From assembly GCF_026210795.1 (NCBI RefSeq), contig NC_089443.1, forward strand, positions 2,790,001-2,854,000: a stretch of 64,000 bases of DNA. The letters run 5' to 3'. Position 1 is the first letter of the stretch. Every line of letters starts with the position of its first letter. A model generated the notes under the pieces. It searched no databases and was not told the DNA's origin. It was given only the letters and a program-made list of their open reading frames with translations. Origin of the DNA: Rhizophagus irregularis (lineage: Eukaryota; Glomeromycota; Glomeromycetes; Glomerales; Glomeraceae). This document shows, one piece after another, positions 33,407-44,404 of this stretch. A program made the translations under genes and the position numbers.

Positions 33407-34989
33407 ATGTTATGTAAAATGATCATATTTACTATATTATTATTTCTTTTGTCTCTTAAAGATGTACATGGACAAGTATTTGTACCAAAACCACGAATAG
33501 GACAGACGGCAACTCTCGTTGAAAATAAAATATATTTTATAGGAGGTCTTAATAGTGCTTTAGAGACCACGAATGACATTTTTTATTATGATTTTGAAAC
33601 AGGTTTAAATAGTACAGGATGGGCAGATGTACAAAGTCAAGGAATGAATTTACCAACAATAAGTTGGCATGCAGCCAATATAGGAAAATTCGCTTATGAT
33701 AAAGATTCAATATATATTATAGGAGGTGTAAGAGAAGTACTAGATTTAGTATATAAATTTGATACTGAAACAAATACATTAAAAGTACCAACAATCCGAG
33801 GAGAAATACCACCGAGACGTATGGGAATGAGTACTATTAGATATAAAGAGAACGTTTATATATTTAGTGGAGGAATGGAAAATAATGGAATTACTATCTT
33901 TTTTAATAATTTTGATGTTTTGAACACTATTGATTTAGTTTGGAAAGTTGGTAATCTTGTAAATGCTCCTCCTCCTAGATTCTTTTATGCAGCAACATTA
34001 GTTTATACTGTTATTTATTATATTGGTGGTTTAGAACAGAATGGATTGATTCAAGTTTATAGTCCAATGACAAATGTACGTAATACTTGATATTTTATTT
34101 AACCAACATTAATAGTTTTTAATTTATTATTATTTACTGTATTTATAGATTTACCAATATGATATTATCGGAAATACATGGTCTTTAAAGGTTCAATATT
34201 GTATAATATATATGTCATAATAATTTTAAACTAAAATATATAGTAATTTTCTAGGTAGCTACGGCAATAGGAAATATTCCGGGTTCTAGAACTGGTCATT
34301 CAGCTGTCTTTGGTAAAAATATTTTTTTTGTTCTTTTATTTAATTAAAAATTAATTATTATTCTTATTAGTTATATATATATATATGTGATATTTTATCT
34401 CATCTCATTTATTTTATATAGTTGAAGACAAAATTTGCATATATGGAGGAAAGTATAATATGCAGGAACCAATGCCAGTTGCAGAACAAATTGCTTTATT
34501 AGATACTACTACTTTAACATGGTCAATACCGCAGCTTGAAAATACTAATATACCGAAACTTGATAATACGGATATACCAAAACTCGTTTATCATAGTGCT
34601 ACATTAATAGATAAGCTTATGTTTATCGCTTTCGGTAATAAAATTAATTTTTGGTTAAGTTTGTTAAGTTCCATAAATTAATTTCGAATGATATTTTTGT
34701 AGGAAATCTCACAGATACGCAAGTGTTGAATAATAATTATTATGTATTTGATTTAAGTACAAACCCAAACATTCAATGGTCAAAGTTAACAACAGATGGC
34801 ACAGGAAATCCTAAAAGTCCAGCAGTTATGACAACAAAACCTAAAATGCAACTTCCAACGTCAAATGATCAAGGAACTTCAAATAAAATTGTAATGATTA
34901 GTTTATTAATCGGTTTGGCTGTGATTGTGTTAGCAATAGTTGTATTATTTGCATTAATTTATAGACGTATGAAACAAAATCAAAAGTGA
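33407..34989 (+). CDS. kelch-repeat single-pass membrane protein, gene 6 (almost tailless)
   Basis: Five exons: 33407-34075, 34149-34190, 34255-34312, 34422-34634 and 34703-34989, giving 422 residues. The signal peptide covers about 1-22 (cut near DVHG-QVFVPK). Blades include GQTATLVENKIYFIGGLN, SIYIIGGVR, NVYIFSGGM, YAATLVYTVIYYIGGL, KICIYGGKY and HSATLIDKLMFIAFGN. The transmembrane helix is about 388-414 and is followed by only YRRMKQNQK, so the cytoplasmic tail present in the other five genes is missing. Downstream sequence still contains YSP-like and QQYVP-like words in broken frames (35021-35113), suggesting tail loss by a premature stop. It is the most diverged member of the array. Confidence 0.8.
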
Positions 34990-35020
34990 TTCATGATCCG
35001 AATACTGTAAAGATTTTTTA

Positions 35021-35113
35021 CGGTATTCTCCGTAAATCAACAATATGTTCCGTAAATCAACAATATGTTCCGTAAACCTAAAATATGTTCCGTAAATTAA
35101 ACAATATGTTCAA
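35021..35113 (+). repeat. 21-bp tandem repeat, possible fossil tail of kelch gene 6
   Basis: Four copies of AATATGTTCCGTAAATCAAC or close variants. In one frame they would read QQYVP-NQQYVP-N with stop codons. They begin 32 bp after the stop of gene 6. Confidence 0.6.
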
Positions 35114-35783
35114 ACTACTTTAAATCAATCACAAAAGTATCTTTCTAATCAAGATTCTACTTAACCATAAAAACAAGGAAGAATATTCCCGATATTAAAT
35201 TGCTTTTTTTTCGAAGTTTTATGACAATGTGCTTAATTTTTTTTATCATGATTTAAGATAATATTGTAACTCCTTTAAATCGACAAATTTATCTCATTCA
35301 TGAAAGTGTGCGATCCGATAGAATAATGTCGGACTGAACCAAAATGTTTCTTCATAAACGTTATAATGTAATATCATTCATTACCATAACACATTATATT
35401 CGTAACGAAATAAAAAAAAAATATTTTTAATTCCTTATTAAATAAATCTATTATTATGCGCCAAAATATAGATAATACGAATATCCGGATATTCGTTTAT
35501 TATAGATTTATGTGAAGAATTAATCGTAGATATTAGTTGATATAGTAAGGTGGATACACAAAGGATATCTTAAATGGGTATACTGTATACACCATACAGA
35601 TCCTAATTTAAAAAAATTCAAGTCCGTATTATTATTTATAACTACCTCAGGTACTCCTCAGGTCTTAGTTCAGTATACAGAAAACTTCTATATATGTCAA
35701 GATCCATATGAAAATATTTAAAAATATCGTTATATCAAGTTATACGTGTATTATTTATTTCATGGGGAGTTGGAAATAAATGG

Positions 35784-36000
35784 GTAATCCCCTGGAGCGT
35801 GTCACTCATTAAATATTAACTATTTTAACTATTTTAAACTAAAATTAGTAATTTCCCGGCTATCTATATATGAGACCGGGAAATAACTAAACGAAGATTC
35901 CCGGTCATTTATAAACTCAGCTAATCAGCTAATCACTCGCAAATTTTAAAAATTAGTATGAAGGTGATCATGAGTGACACTTAGTGCGACAGGGGATTAC
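35784..36000. mobile_element. 217-bp terminal-inverted-repeat element
   Basis: The left end GTAATCCCCTG, then GTGTCACTCAT, is matched in inverted order at the right end (ATGAGTGACAC, CAGGGGATTAC). The interior includes the small palindrome ATTTCCCGG / CCGGGAAAT. No ORF. The target duplication is not clear. Confidence 0.65.
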
Positions 36001-36571
36001 GACATATATATCCTGTATGAGTATATGTTTCTCTCGTGGAGTGAGAAAGTAAAATTTTATGTTTACCAAATGTTTAATAATATCGAATATCGGTATACCG
36101 GCGTCCCTTATCGGATAATAAGATGTCATCCCAATATATTCATCTTTAAAATTATGAAGTGCGACCGAATTGACCAGTACCTTCAAGATTATTCAGGATG
36201 TGTATTATCGCAATTGGTGATTAGATAGAATTAAGTATCAAGTCTGAAAATTTGCAAGACAATCTAATTTAAACAGGAACGAATAAATACTCACATAACG
36301 CACGCACGATTCAGGTGTCTCTTAATAACTTTAGTATGTATATTAAAATGAAGTTTAAACGGTTAAGAATTAAGTTCCGCCTCAAGGTCATGTATTTCAA
36401 CTAGACAACTACTATAATTTATATTTGTCAAAAGAAGAATTCATGGACTCAAAAATGTGCTAATTAATTGTATAATTAATTCAAGAAACAAATTACTTTA
36501 ATTAACGCATACGATAGAATGAAGTAATTAAATCTGGGGTTATAAACATCTTCAACAACTTCATATGGTAA
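36001..36571. other. spacer, no supported gene
   Basis: An 84-codon plus-strand ORF runs through 35974-36228, but it begins inside the element's right terminus and has no recognisable domain. I do not call it a gene. Confidence 0.35.
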
Positions 36572-36942
36572 TTATTTTTTTATTTCTTCAGCAAACTCTT
36601 CCCTCTTATGCGATTCGTAATATACCTTCCATGCAAGTTCATCGTAATCTACATGAGGATCATATTTTGATGGAAAAGGCAAATAATCGTTAGGGTCTTC
36701 GTTTTCATCTGGTTTGGTTTTAATAAGAAAAGAAAAAAAATGTTAAGACGAAACAAAAAATGTTTGAAACCATTCATTATGTATAATTAATATTATACAA
36801 AGGTTAATAATAGTATTTCAAATTTTTTACCAAAATGCTTTGGTTGAACTTGCTTGAAAGAAGGACTAATGAAACGACGATAAACAAATATTCCTAGAAA
36901 TATTAAAGCAATTAATGATTCTAACTTAATTGATTTCTTCAT
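36572..36942 (-). CDS. small single-pass membrane protein, 82 aa
   Basis: Two exons on the minus strand: 36831-36942 (ATG at 36942) and 36572-36708, joined through a 122-bp intron with a GTAAAA donor and an ACCAG acceptor. The joined protein starts MKKSIKLESLIALIFLGIFV, is then basic (YRRF), and continues SPSFKQVQPKHFDENEDPN. It ends with YLPFPSKYDPHVDYDELAW, KVYYESHKREEF and AEEIKK. It has one transmembrane helix near residues 7-22 and an acidic, aromatic-rich C-terminal half that should lie in a soluble compartment. I do not recognise a family. The topology and size resemble small mitochondrial or ER membrane subunits. Neither exon alone is long enough to be found by an ORF scan. Confidence 0.6.
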
Positions 36943-37746
36943 TTTGATTTCAGAGGGATACTGTAGTGATTATAAAAATTACATGGTGAATTACTTTGTG
37001 GTAATCTGATTGGCTGAATATCAAAGATTCGAGGCCGCATTAAGTTAGTACTATTCTTATTCATTGGCCAATCACAATTTCCAATCACACAAATTTTTAC
37101 AATTGGTAATCTGTTAAATGATTTGAACGAGAAATTTAAATGAATAATGCAATATAATATTAATAATTAAAATATTGATAATGAATAATTATATAGTTAT
37201 TAGTTTAAATATTCGTAATATAATAAGAGAGTTTACTGTATGTGATCAAAATTTTAATTTAATTGATGAATGAAATATCCACCACCGACTTTAATATTTC
37301 ACGTAAATCATCATAATGTGGGCCGGTTTTTTGGCGCTAGTTTTAATAAAATAATACGAAAGTACATTGATACAAAATATTAAGTTGCTAAGTTAACGTA
37401 AGGAATATAATACAGTAAAGTATCTATTATAATTACAACCTTCATAAAACAAATATAGAATGGCTTGTCCTAATTTAATCTCATTTTAATATTGTTTTTA
37501 GTCAATAATTTCATTCATTAACGTTATAAACCAAAAAATTGGTTTAATGCATTATAAAAAGAATACTTATATTTGAGTCCTTTGAATTCCTTTAAAATGG
37601 AATACTCTCATGTTTTAATTAATGAGTTCATCCCTTCTTGTTATCGCAGAACTTAATTCCGTGCTACAGCCTTGACCATAGTTAAAGATATTGATGATGC
37701 TTTCTTATAAACCTTATTAATGAAATTAACAAACGTTTGTTAATAA
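36943..37746. other. upstream region of the small membrane-protein gene
   Basis: It contains GATTGGC at 37008 and TTGGCCAATCAC at 37063, two CCAAT-type words 65-130 bp upstream of the small gene's start. Otherwise AT-rich with no coding signal. Confidence 0.35.
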
Positions 37747-37790
37747 AGATATTAGCCATAAATCGAAAAAAAGTCAGAATACAAAAATTT

Positions 37791-37930
37791 CATAGTGTGG
37801 CAAGCCAATCTAACCTGGAGATAGCTGGTCTTCTGCGAAACCCGCTTTCTTTGAACTAGGTAAACCTCTCCCTCCTGTTAGATAGTCCCTTTATCTATGC
37901 AGTCAATTTCTATGAGGAATTAATTAATTT
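37791..37930 (+). pseudogene. organellar large-subunit rRNA fragment (probable numt)
   Basis: AGCCAATCTAACCTGG, AGATAGCTGGTCTTCTGCGAAA corresponds to the universally conserved domain II segment of 23S-type rRNA (CCAATC, AACC, GGAGATAGCTGGTTCT, CGAAA), with one T missing in the TGGTTCT run. The variable positions do not fit a cytoplasmic 25S sequence. Only about 40 bp is recognisable. The flanking bases on both sides match a repeat at 60357-60475 that lacks this insert, so the inserted block is about 140 bp. Confidence 0.5.
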
Positions 37931-40900
37931 ATGTCATAATTAATTAAAGCTATAGAAATTTTATAACTCTAATTCAAAATATTTTTCTTTATAATTAATA
38001 TGTAATATTATCCTCGCTTATAACTTTTTATGTAGACATAATTTTGCATTACTAATATCGAAAAAGGAAAATGTTATACACTTACATCATCTCTTCTACT
38101 ACTGTCTTTAGGTGATTTACTTCCTTGAAGGATAATCATTATTAGGATTAATTATTTTTTTCACTATTAAAAACCAAAATTTTTCTACATTATTTTCATT
38201 TCTAGTGATAATAATATACAATAATTACCCAATTACCATGGTTTGAGCATGGTTAGCAATATGATAATTTGCTTCAGATACAATTCAAAGATGTAGCTTT
38301 CGTTATATACTTTGAATTTTATGGTTCAAGGAATTATTAATTTGAGTGTTATATATATATATATATATATATTATAAAATGATTCAGGAACACTTGGATA
38401 TGTGATGCTTTAAAAATAAATTTGTTATCTTTTTAAGTATATAGAACATTATGAGATCATTATTATGAATAATTTTCTTTTAAGATTTCTCCAAGAATTA
38501 TTTCTTTAACAAATTTTGAACCTTCATAAAATCTTGATAGGAACTATTAAAAAAAAAAACGTTACGGTAATCTAATCATCTTACATGATTATCCGAATGA
38601 AATTCGAAGAATAGCATAGATGATGATAGATTCGTTGGATGATCAACTGTAACCGGTTGATTAAAAAAATTTTCGAAGATCATGGCCCAGAAAATCTTTA
38701 ATCGTAATCCTGGTAATTATGAATGAAAAGGTTTTTCATTTATGCATATTAACGATCCATGAAAATCCACCAATTTGTGCGCAATTTGAATCTGTGCAAT
38801 TGAATTTGTGCAATTGAATTTTTAATATTTTTAATATAGTATCAATTAATTTTTGTCCGCAAATTTCCGAGATAGATTACCGATTCCTACCTTATATTAT
38901 ATTATTAATTTACAGAAAAATTTTTTAAAAAAAATAAATAAAAATAAATAAATAATATTAGATGAACTTTAACGGAATGAACTCTTTCATTTCCGAAGGG
39001 ATCAATAATTTCAATGAAGTTAAAAACATTTTAAATAAAAATTACTCACTGATATATTTCTATTAATAGTTATACTCAGTTTAAAATAATCCATCTCCTA
39101 TGATATAATTTTAAGAAGTTAATTTAGAACGAATATGATTCATAATACGTTTCCTTCTGTTCTTTCCTTTTGCCAAGTATTAATACTCTATTGTTATTAC
39201 TAAAAGGAGTTCTTATCTCCGTTCTATAAAGTTGTTCTCAAAAGATCATGTTGTATGATATTATAATTATAATTATAAAAATAGAAAGATTAAACCTCCT
39301 TAATTGTTGTGATCAAAACCCTGTCTCGACTGTCTAACCAAAGTAAATGATGACAATAATGAAAAAAGTGTGATACGATATTAATAACAGTATAAAAATC
39401 CATGCATTATATTGACACAAAAATCAACCAAACCCCTCTTCAGATTTCCAATTAATAAAAAATTTTGTCTTTATTAAAAAGACATTACACAAAAAAAAAT
39501 TTGAGAAATTTTATTATTAATCATTAATATTATATTTATTGGTTCAACTGTATTTTATTTTGTTTGAATCAGAGTAACGTAAACAAAAGGAATCTTGTCA
39601 TAGATCTTAACTTTGCAAAGACTTTTTTTTTTAATAATTGATGGTAAAAAATGCCAAGAGCACGTCAAAAAAGAATCATTTAAAAATAATATGTTTAGTT
39701 TATGTACAATAATTTTATGAATCATGAATGAATTAATAATTATTAATACTGTATCGATCTTGATTTTTTAAAAGTAAAAAAAAATAAAAAAAAATATAAA
39801 AAAAAAAATAATAATTTTTTCTTATTAATCTATTTGTGTAATTTATCTAATAATAATATCGATTATAACAATACGATCTGATTATTTTTTGTAAGATCCA
39901 AGAGTATTACAAAATTTGTGTTAACTTCACTAACTTTATTAATTAAGAGATATAAATCTTTTTATAATAATCTATTTTTAAACAACCTATTTTAAATTAT
40001 TAAGAAAAAGTTTTTGGAAGAAAAAAAAAATATTTTTGAAAAATTCGAAATAAAAATAAAATATATATATGATAAATATGATAATTGATCTTTATCACAT
40101 TGTAATGAAGTTAAAATATTCAATAAACACTTTTTAAGAAAGATTTCATTCCTTATATAGAAGAAAAATAATAAGATTTAACCGTTGCATATTCTGACAT
40201 TATTTTTAACGGTTAAATTTTTTTTTCAATATTATAAAGTTTTATTTTGATTCGTTTGTCATTTAAGAGAGTTAATATGAATTAATAATAATATTAATCT
40301 TCCGAATACTTTAATTTACATGTGAAATATATTTCAAATTACAAATACAAAATTCATTTCTTTGAGAGAAAAGCAATTAAGATTTTGACACAAGAATATT
40401 GACATATTAAACGTTGTGTAACATATAATAAACATGTTTCTTCCCTTTGGACGCGAATTCTTGTATTGCAAAAAAAAAATATTTGCGAAAAAGATGAAAA
40501 AAGATGATGAACGGGATGAATAAGCGAGAATAAAATGAATATAAGTGAATATAGAAATAAATTGATAAATGTCTGACCAAAGCCCAAATTGCGTGAAATC
40601 CGGGATATTCCTAATTGATATTCCACGAAAAGATTTGTCCTTGTTACATAAATTATATAATTATATTGTACAAAAAAACCTTGAAAACTTGATAATAATA
40701 AAACTTTGTTTATTCTTTTTATAAATTTAAAATTTAATTAAACACAAAGCACAAAAACTATAAATGATGACGTGATTCAAAAACTCTAGAATGTACATGT
40801 AATGTTCGATATCTGCTGACATAATCATGAATATTAGTAGAAATTTCTAGATTTACTACATTTACTACTATGAAGAAGAATGAGAATGCAGGAGATATTA

Positions 40901-41661
40901 TGTATTGCATAAACTCATGTTACATTTTAAAACGTATTTAAATCAATTTCATAAACTAATTCTTGGTCTTGTTATAAAAGAACTTCGTAATCTCAAATTT
41001 TCTTTGTTTAACACTCATTTTAATAATGAAATTTTTTTTACTACTGTACTATAAATATAAATATAAAATAATATAAACAATAAAATGAATATAAACAATG
41101 AATATAAAAAAGGTTTAGTAAATAAAAAAATTTCGGTATGTTTATTCTAAAATACTTAAAATCTATTTTTATATTATCCATCTTGTATATATGTTTAGTG
41201 CTTATCTAAATAAAATCCTGTACGCTGCATATGCAACTTATCTGGTTAATGTGTATTCATTGTTTTCTAAAAATAATTAAAATATGATGTAATTACATAA
41301 TGTTGATTACTAAGAATATCCTTTTTTTAGGCTTTTTCGATCAACATTCGAGATAATTTTGTGTATTACAAAACGCGCGTATTTAAAGAATTAAAAATTC
41401 CGTTCGATTAAACTTTTAATATCCTGTGATGCATTAAAAATATCACGCGATCATGAATCCGGGAAAAAAAAATTATATATATTTATTTATTTATTTATTT
41501 AATTTATTTATTTATTTATTTATTATAGATTTATTTGAGATCATGAATACAAAGTGCCATAATTTAATGAAATAAAACTATTATCTGTTATAGTTATCAG
41601 CTTATGTGGTTTTTATAAAATAAAATAAAATAAACTTATCATAATTCATATGTTCATATAT
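37931..41661. other. gene-poor AT-rich region
   Basis: No supported gene in 3.7 kb. A minus-strand stretch at about 38464-38545 reads FLSRFYEGSKFVKEIILGE and ends in a stop. It may be a gene remnant but is too short to call. Many A/T tracts, an (AT) run near 38348-38370 and ATTT repeats near 41477-41525. Confidence 0.35.
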
Positions 41662-42438
41662 TTAAAAACAATAATTTTGTGGTGTTACTAAATTATTATT
41701 ATTATTATTAATATTATCGTTATTATATGTTGTCAATGTTTGGTTTTGCTTATCATATTGATTGGAATTATGAATTTGTCCATTAAAATTCGTGTAAGAG
41801 ACAAGATTATCTTCATTATTTGATTGATTGTTTAAAAGAAAATCATTACCTATTAAATTGAAGTTAAAAATAGAATCGTTTAATGAAGGAAGTGTAAGCG
41901 AAGGGCGTGATGTTTCTATAGAAGTAGTATTTGATAATAATTGCATGGATGCTTTGTTGGAAGTTGATTGCACGGATGTTTTCTTGGAAGTTGATTGCAT
42001 GGGTGATTTCTTGGAAGTTGATTGCATGGGTGATTTGTTGGAACTTGTTCGCTTTTTCTTAGAGTTCGAGATTTCAGCTATTTTCTTATAAATTATACAA
42101 GTTCTCTTATGATGAATTTCATAAACATTATTAACCAATCTTTTGTAAACTTCTCTTTCTTCCCGAGTTGCGTTCTTCCACAAAATACTGGTTACTTTGC
42201 TAATTATACGCATATTATAAGTTCCTTTACGTTTTGATTCTTCTTGAACATTTTTCCTACAGATTAAAAATGCGTTTGGAGGTCTTTTTGGTCTATACGA
42301 TGATAAATTATTTAAAGAACTAACTGATGAAAGAAATAATTCTGGGTTGTTATGTAATGGAGGGAATATGTTCCTTCTATCAAGTCTAACAATTAATGAA
42401 TTTGCCAAATATTCGATTGAGAAATCGTGTGTTGCCAT
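41662..42438 (-). CDS. HMG-box transcription factor, MATA_HMG type
   Basis: Single exon, 258 residues. The HMG box lies at about 49-117: RPKRPPNAFLICRKNVQEE, then NMRIISKVTSILWKNATREE and REVYKRLVNNVYEIHHK, with the PPNAFLI and W-K spacing of MATA_HMG (mating-type) boxes. It is followed by four copies of a nine-residue unit KKSPMQSTS (residues about 131-170) and a long Ser/Asn-rich tail ending in an Asn run. It should bind the DNA minor groove in the nucleus. Rhizophagus carries many such genes, most of them outside any mating-type locus, so a role in mating is not implied. Its leader has a T-tract/A-tract inverted repeat. It stands alone with gene-poor flanks on both sides. Confidence 0.85.
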   Translation of the reverse strand: MATHDFSIEYLANSLIVRLDRRNIFPPLHNNPELFLSSVSSLNNLSSYRPKRPPNAFLICRKNVQEESKRKGTYNMRIISKVTSILWKNATREEREVYKRLVNNVYEIHHKRTCIIYKKIAEISNSKKKRTSSNKSPMQSTSKKSPMQSTSKKTSVQSTSNKASMQLLSNTTSIETSRPSLTLPSLNDSIFNFNLIGNDFLLNNQSNNEDNLVSYTNFNGQIHNSNQYDKQNQTLTTYNNDNINNNNNNLVTPQNYCF

Positions 42439-42458
42439 TGTTATTAAATGTTATTTTC

Positions 42459-42493
42459 CTCTTTTTTTTTTTATTTTTTTTTAAAAAAAAGAG
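42459..42493 (-). promoter_or_regulatory. leader T/A-tract inverted repeat upstream of the HMG gene
   Basis: CTCT-T-tract and A-tract-AGAG 21 bp before the ATG, arranged as in the kelch leaders. Because the genes are unrelated, this suggests a general start-region feature of this genome rather than a kelch-specific one. Confidence 0.3.
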
Positions 42494-43325
42494 TGAGAGA
42501 ACGAAGAGGTTCGAGTAAAATTTTAGGCATTTTTATATTGATTTTTTTAATCTTTTTTTAGTTAATATCACGGAAGTATAATATATTTATAGAAACTTGT
42601 ATTGTAACTTATATATAGATTCATTATTAATATTTTTTTGTGTGATATGTTTAGTTTTAAAAAGAATGTTTACTTAAAAAACTCGTGTAGCTTTAAAGTC
42701 AAAATAATCGCAAAAAAAAAAAAAAAATTTTCTATTTTTGAATATATGGTATTATGAATAAAATACTTGTTCAAGTTAAAAAAAAAGTTTTGTGATCGAT
42801 TTAACCAAATTTGGTTTTACTAAAATAACTATATAAACATCCTACTTTTTTGCCTTTATTTATTAATTAATTAATAATGTACAATAATATTTTCGGTAAA
42901 TTTCATTAATTAACCTTATATTCTCTAGTATAGTTTTTTTTTTTACATTAAAATAATATATTATATATATGTATATATATAATATGGTATTTTATAATGA
43001 TTTACAGTATAAAAAAATATATATATCATCATTCTTATTATCATAATCATTCTATGATCTATGATCGATATAAAATACGCGTTTTTTTTTTAGATACGCG
43101 TCTTGATATAATTCATATAATTCATTTCTTTCTTTTTTTTTTAAGATATTTTTTTTTAGAATATAATTTGATTGGCTTCAAAATTACGAGAATAATTTTT
43201 GTCTTTATTCTTATAATGATCCACTTTATGAATGGTAATACTGTACTAGTTCACAGATTTATGATTGATTATTGTATACACTATACAGTATACTACTAAC
43301 GTTATACAATATATCTCTTGGTATT
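42494..43325. other. upstream region of the HMG gene
   Basis: Homopolymer-rich sequence. The long plus ORF at 42997-43299 is a Phe/Ile/Tyr-rich artefact of AT composition. Confidence 0.4.
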
Positions 43326-43445
43326 TTAGAAGAAACATTCTTATTTTACGAAATTCTGTCTTCTGGAATAGTTGATTATTGGAATAAATTTCAATGTTAT
43401 GCTAACAAATTGGGTGAAAAAGATTATTTATTTAGAATAGCATAA
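43326..43445 (+). pseudogene. coding-like fragment, unknown
   Basis: Open stretch reading LEETFLFYEILSSGIVDYW, then NKFQCYANKLGEKDYLFRIA-stop. The composition is convincingly protein-like, and an acceptor-like TTTTAG precedes it. It could be a terminal exon, but no upstream exon is visible. Another weak coding-like piece follows at about 43641-43830 (MSEDQMLESPNMV-stop, CSICQSQIDRFTIK). Confidence 0.3.
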
Positions 43446-43913
43446 ATGGATCAATTGTCATTCATTCGTCCTAAGTTATTTATTCTTTTTTTTTTTTTTG
43501 AATCAATAATATACATGCTCTCAAGCATATCTTTTAAATCTATAAGGTCTGTTATAGTATCTAAAGTATCGTTTGTACAGGACCTACCTTATCAATAGTT
43601 TTTCCATCGATATATAGCGATCATCACGTGAACTCGAAGAGTGAAATGAGTGAAGATCAAATGTTGGAATCACCAAATATGGTGTAATGTAGTATATGTC
43701 AGTCACAAATTGACCGTTTCACCATTAAAACTCAAGAATAATATGTTTATTTATGCGTAAAGAGAATAATTTGGAATGGTAGATATTATAAAGATTATTA
43801 CGGCGAAATTGGTATTTTTTTCTAATATTACCGAACTTCTGAAAATAATCCAAATAATCGAAAAGGTTCTTCCTATAGGTAAGTATCGATAATATATATT
43901 ATGAAACGGTATA

Positions 43914-44098
43914 CAGTCAACTCTTATCTAAGTATTCCCCATAATGAAAATTTGAAAAAAATGTGCATTTAGAGTGTGTATGCATTTAGAGAGAGAAATT
44001 TTATATGGTCTCTAGTACTGATGAGTAAGAGGGTGCATTTAGAGAAAAAATATATATAATGCGTGTATTTAGAGAGTGAATTTAGAGAGGGTTGACTG
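43914..44098. mobile_element. 185-bp TA-flanked MITE, CAGTCAAC family
   Basis: The ends CAGTCAACTCT and AGAGGGTTGACTG are inverted and flanked by TA on both sides, as for pogo/Tc1-mariner-type elements. The interior repeats TGCATTTAGAGAG. Related ends occur at 53122-53502 and 60508-61464. Confidence 0.7.
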
Positions 44099-44103
44099 TA
44101 ATA

Positions 44104-44404
44104 TAAGGCCACACAAATTCGAATTTTCGGTTCACTTCACCCGGCCGGGTCACTTTTTCAAATTTCAATAAAAAAAAGTTTATATATAAAAAATTTATCA
44201 TGTGATCAGAACGTAATTTTATTGGCGGGTAAGTTTATCACGCGGCTGAGAACTTCTAGAGCGAAAATAAATTCCTCCCTTTTAAAAGTCAACCAATCAA
44301 ATGTCACGATTTTATATATAAACTTTTTTTACTAATAAACAATAAACCCCGGGTCCCCGGGTCGATTTTAAATTTCAATGTTACGTGAACCGAAAATGTG
44401 GCCT
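44104..44404. mobile_element. 301-bp terminal-inverted-repeat element
   Basis: The left end AGGCCACA, then TTTTCGGTTCAC, is repeated in inverted order at the right end (GTGAACCGAAAATGTGGCCT). Subterminal GC-rich blocks (CCCGGCCGGGT and CCCCGGGTCCCCGGGT) stand out against the AT-rich surroundings. It lies directly next to the CAGTCAAC element. Confidence 0.65.

Noticed and set aside
35974-36228. 84-residue plus-strand ORF
   Set aside because: Starts inside a terminal-inverted-repeat end, with an overlapping antisense ORF of similar length and no recognisable domain.
40354-40626. 90-residue minus-strand ORF
   Set aside because: Low-complexity hydrophobic reading in a region with no other coding evidence.
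42997-43299. 100-residue Phe/Ile/Tyr-rich ORF
   Set aside because: Composition is that of AT-rich noise; no homologue-like motif.
43641-43830. CSICQSQIDRF considered as a zinc-ribbon exon
   Set aside because: Stops on both sides and only one cysteine pair visible.
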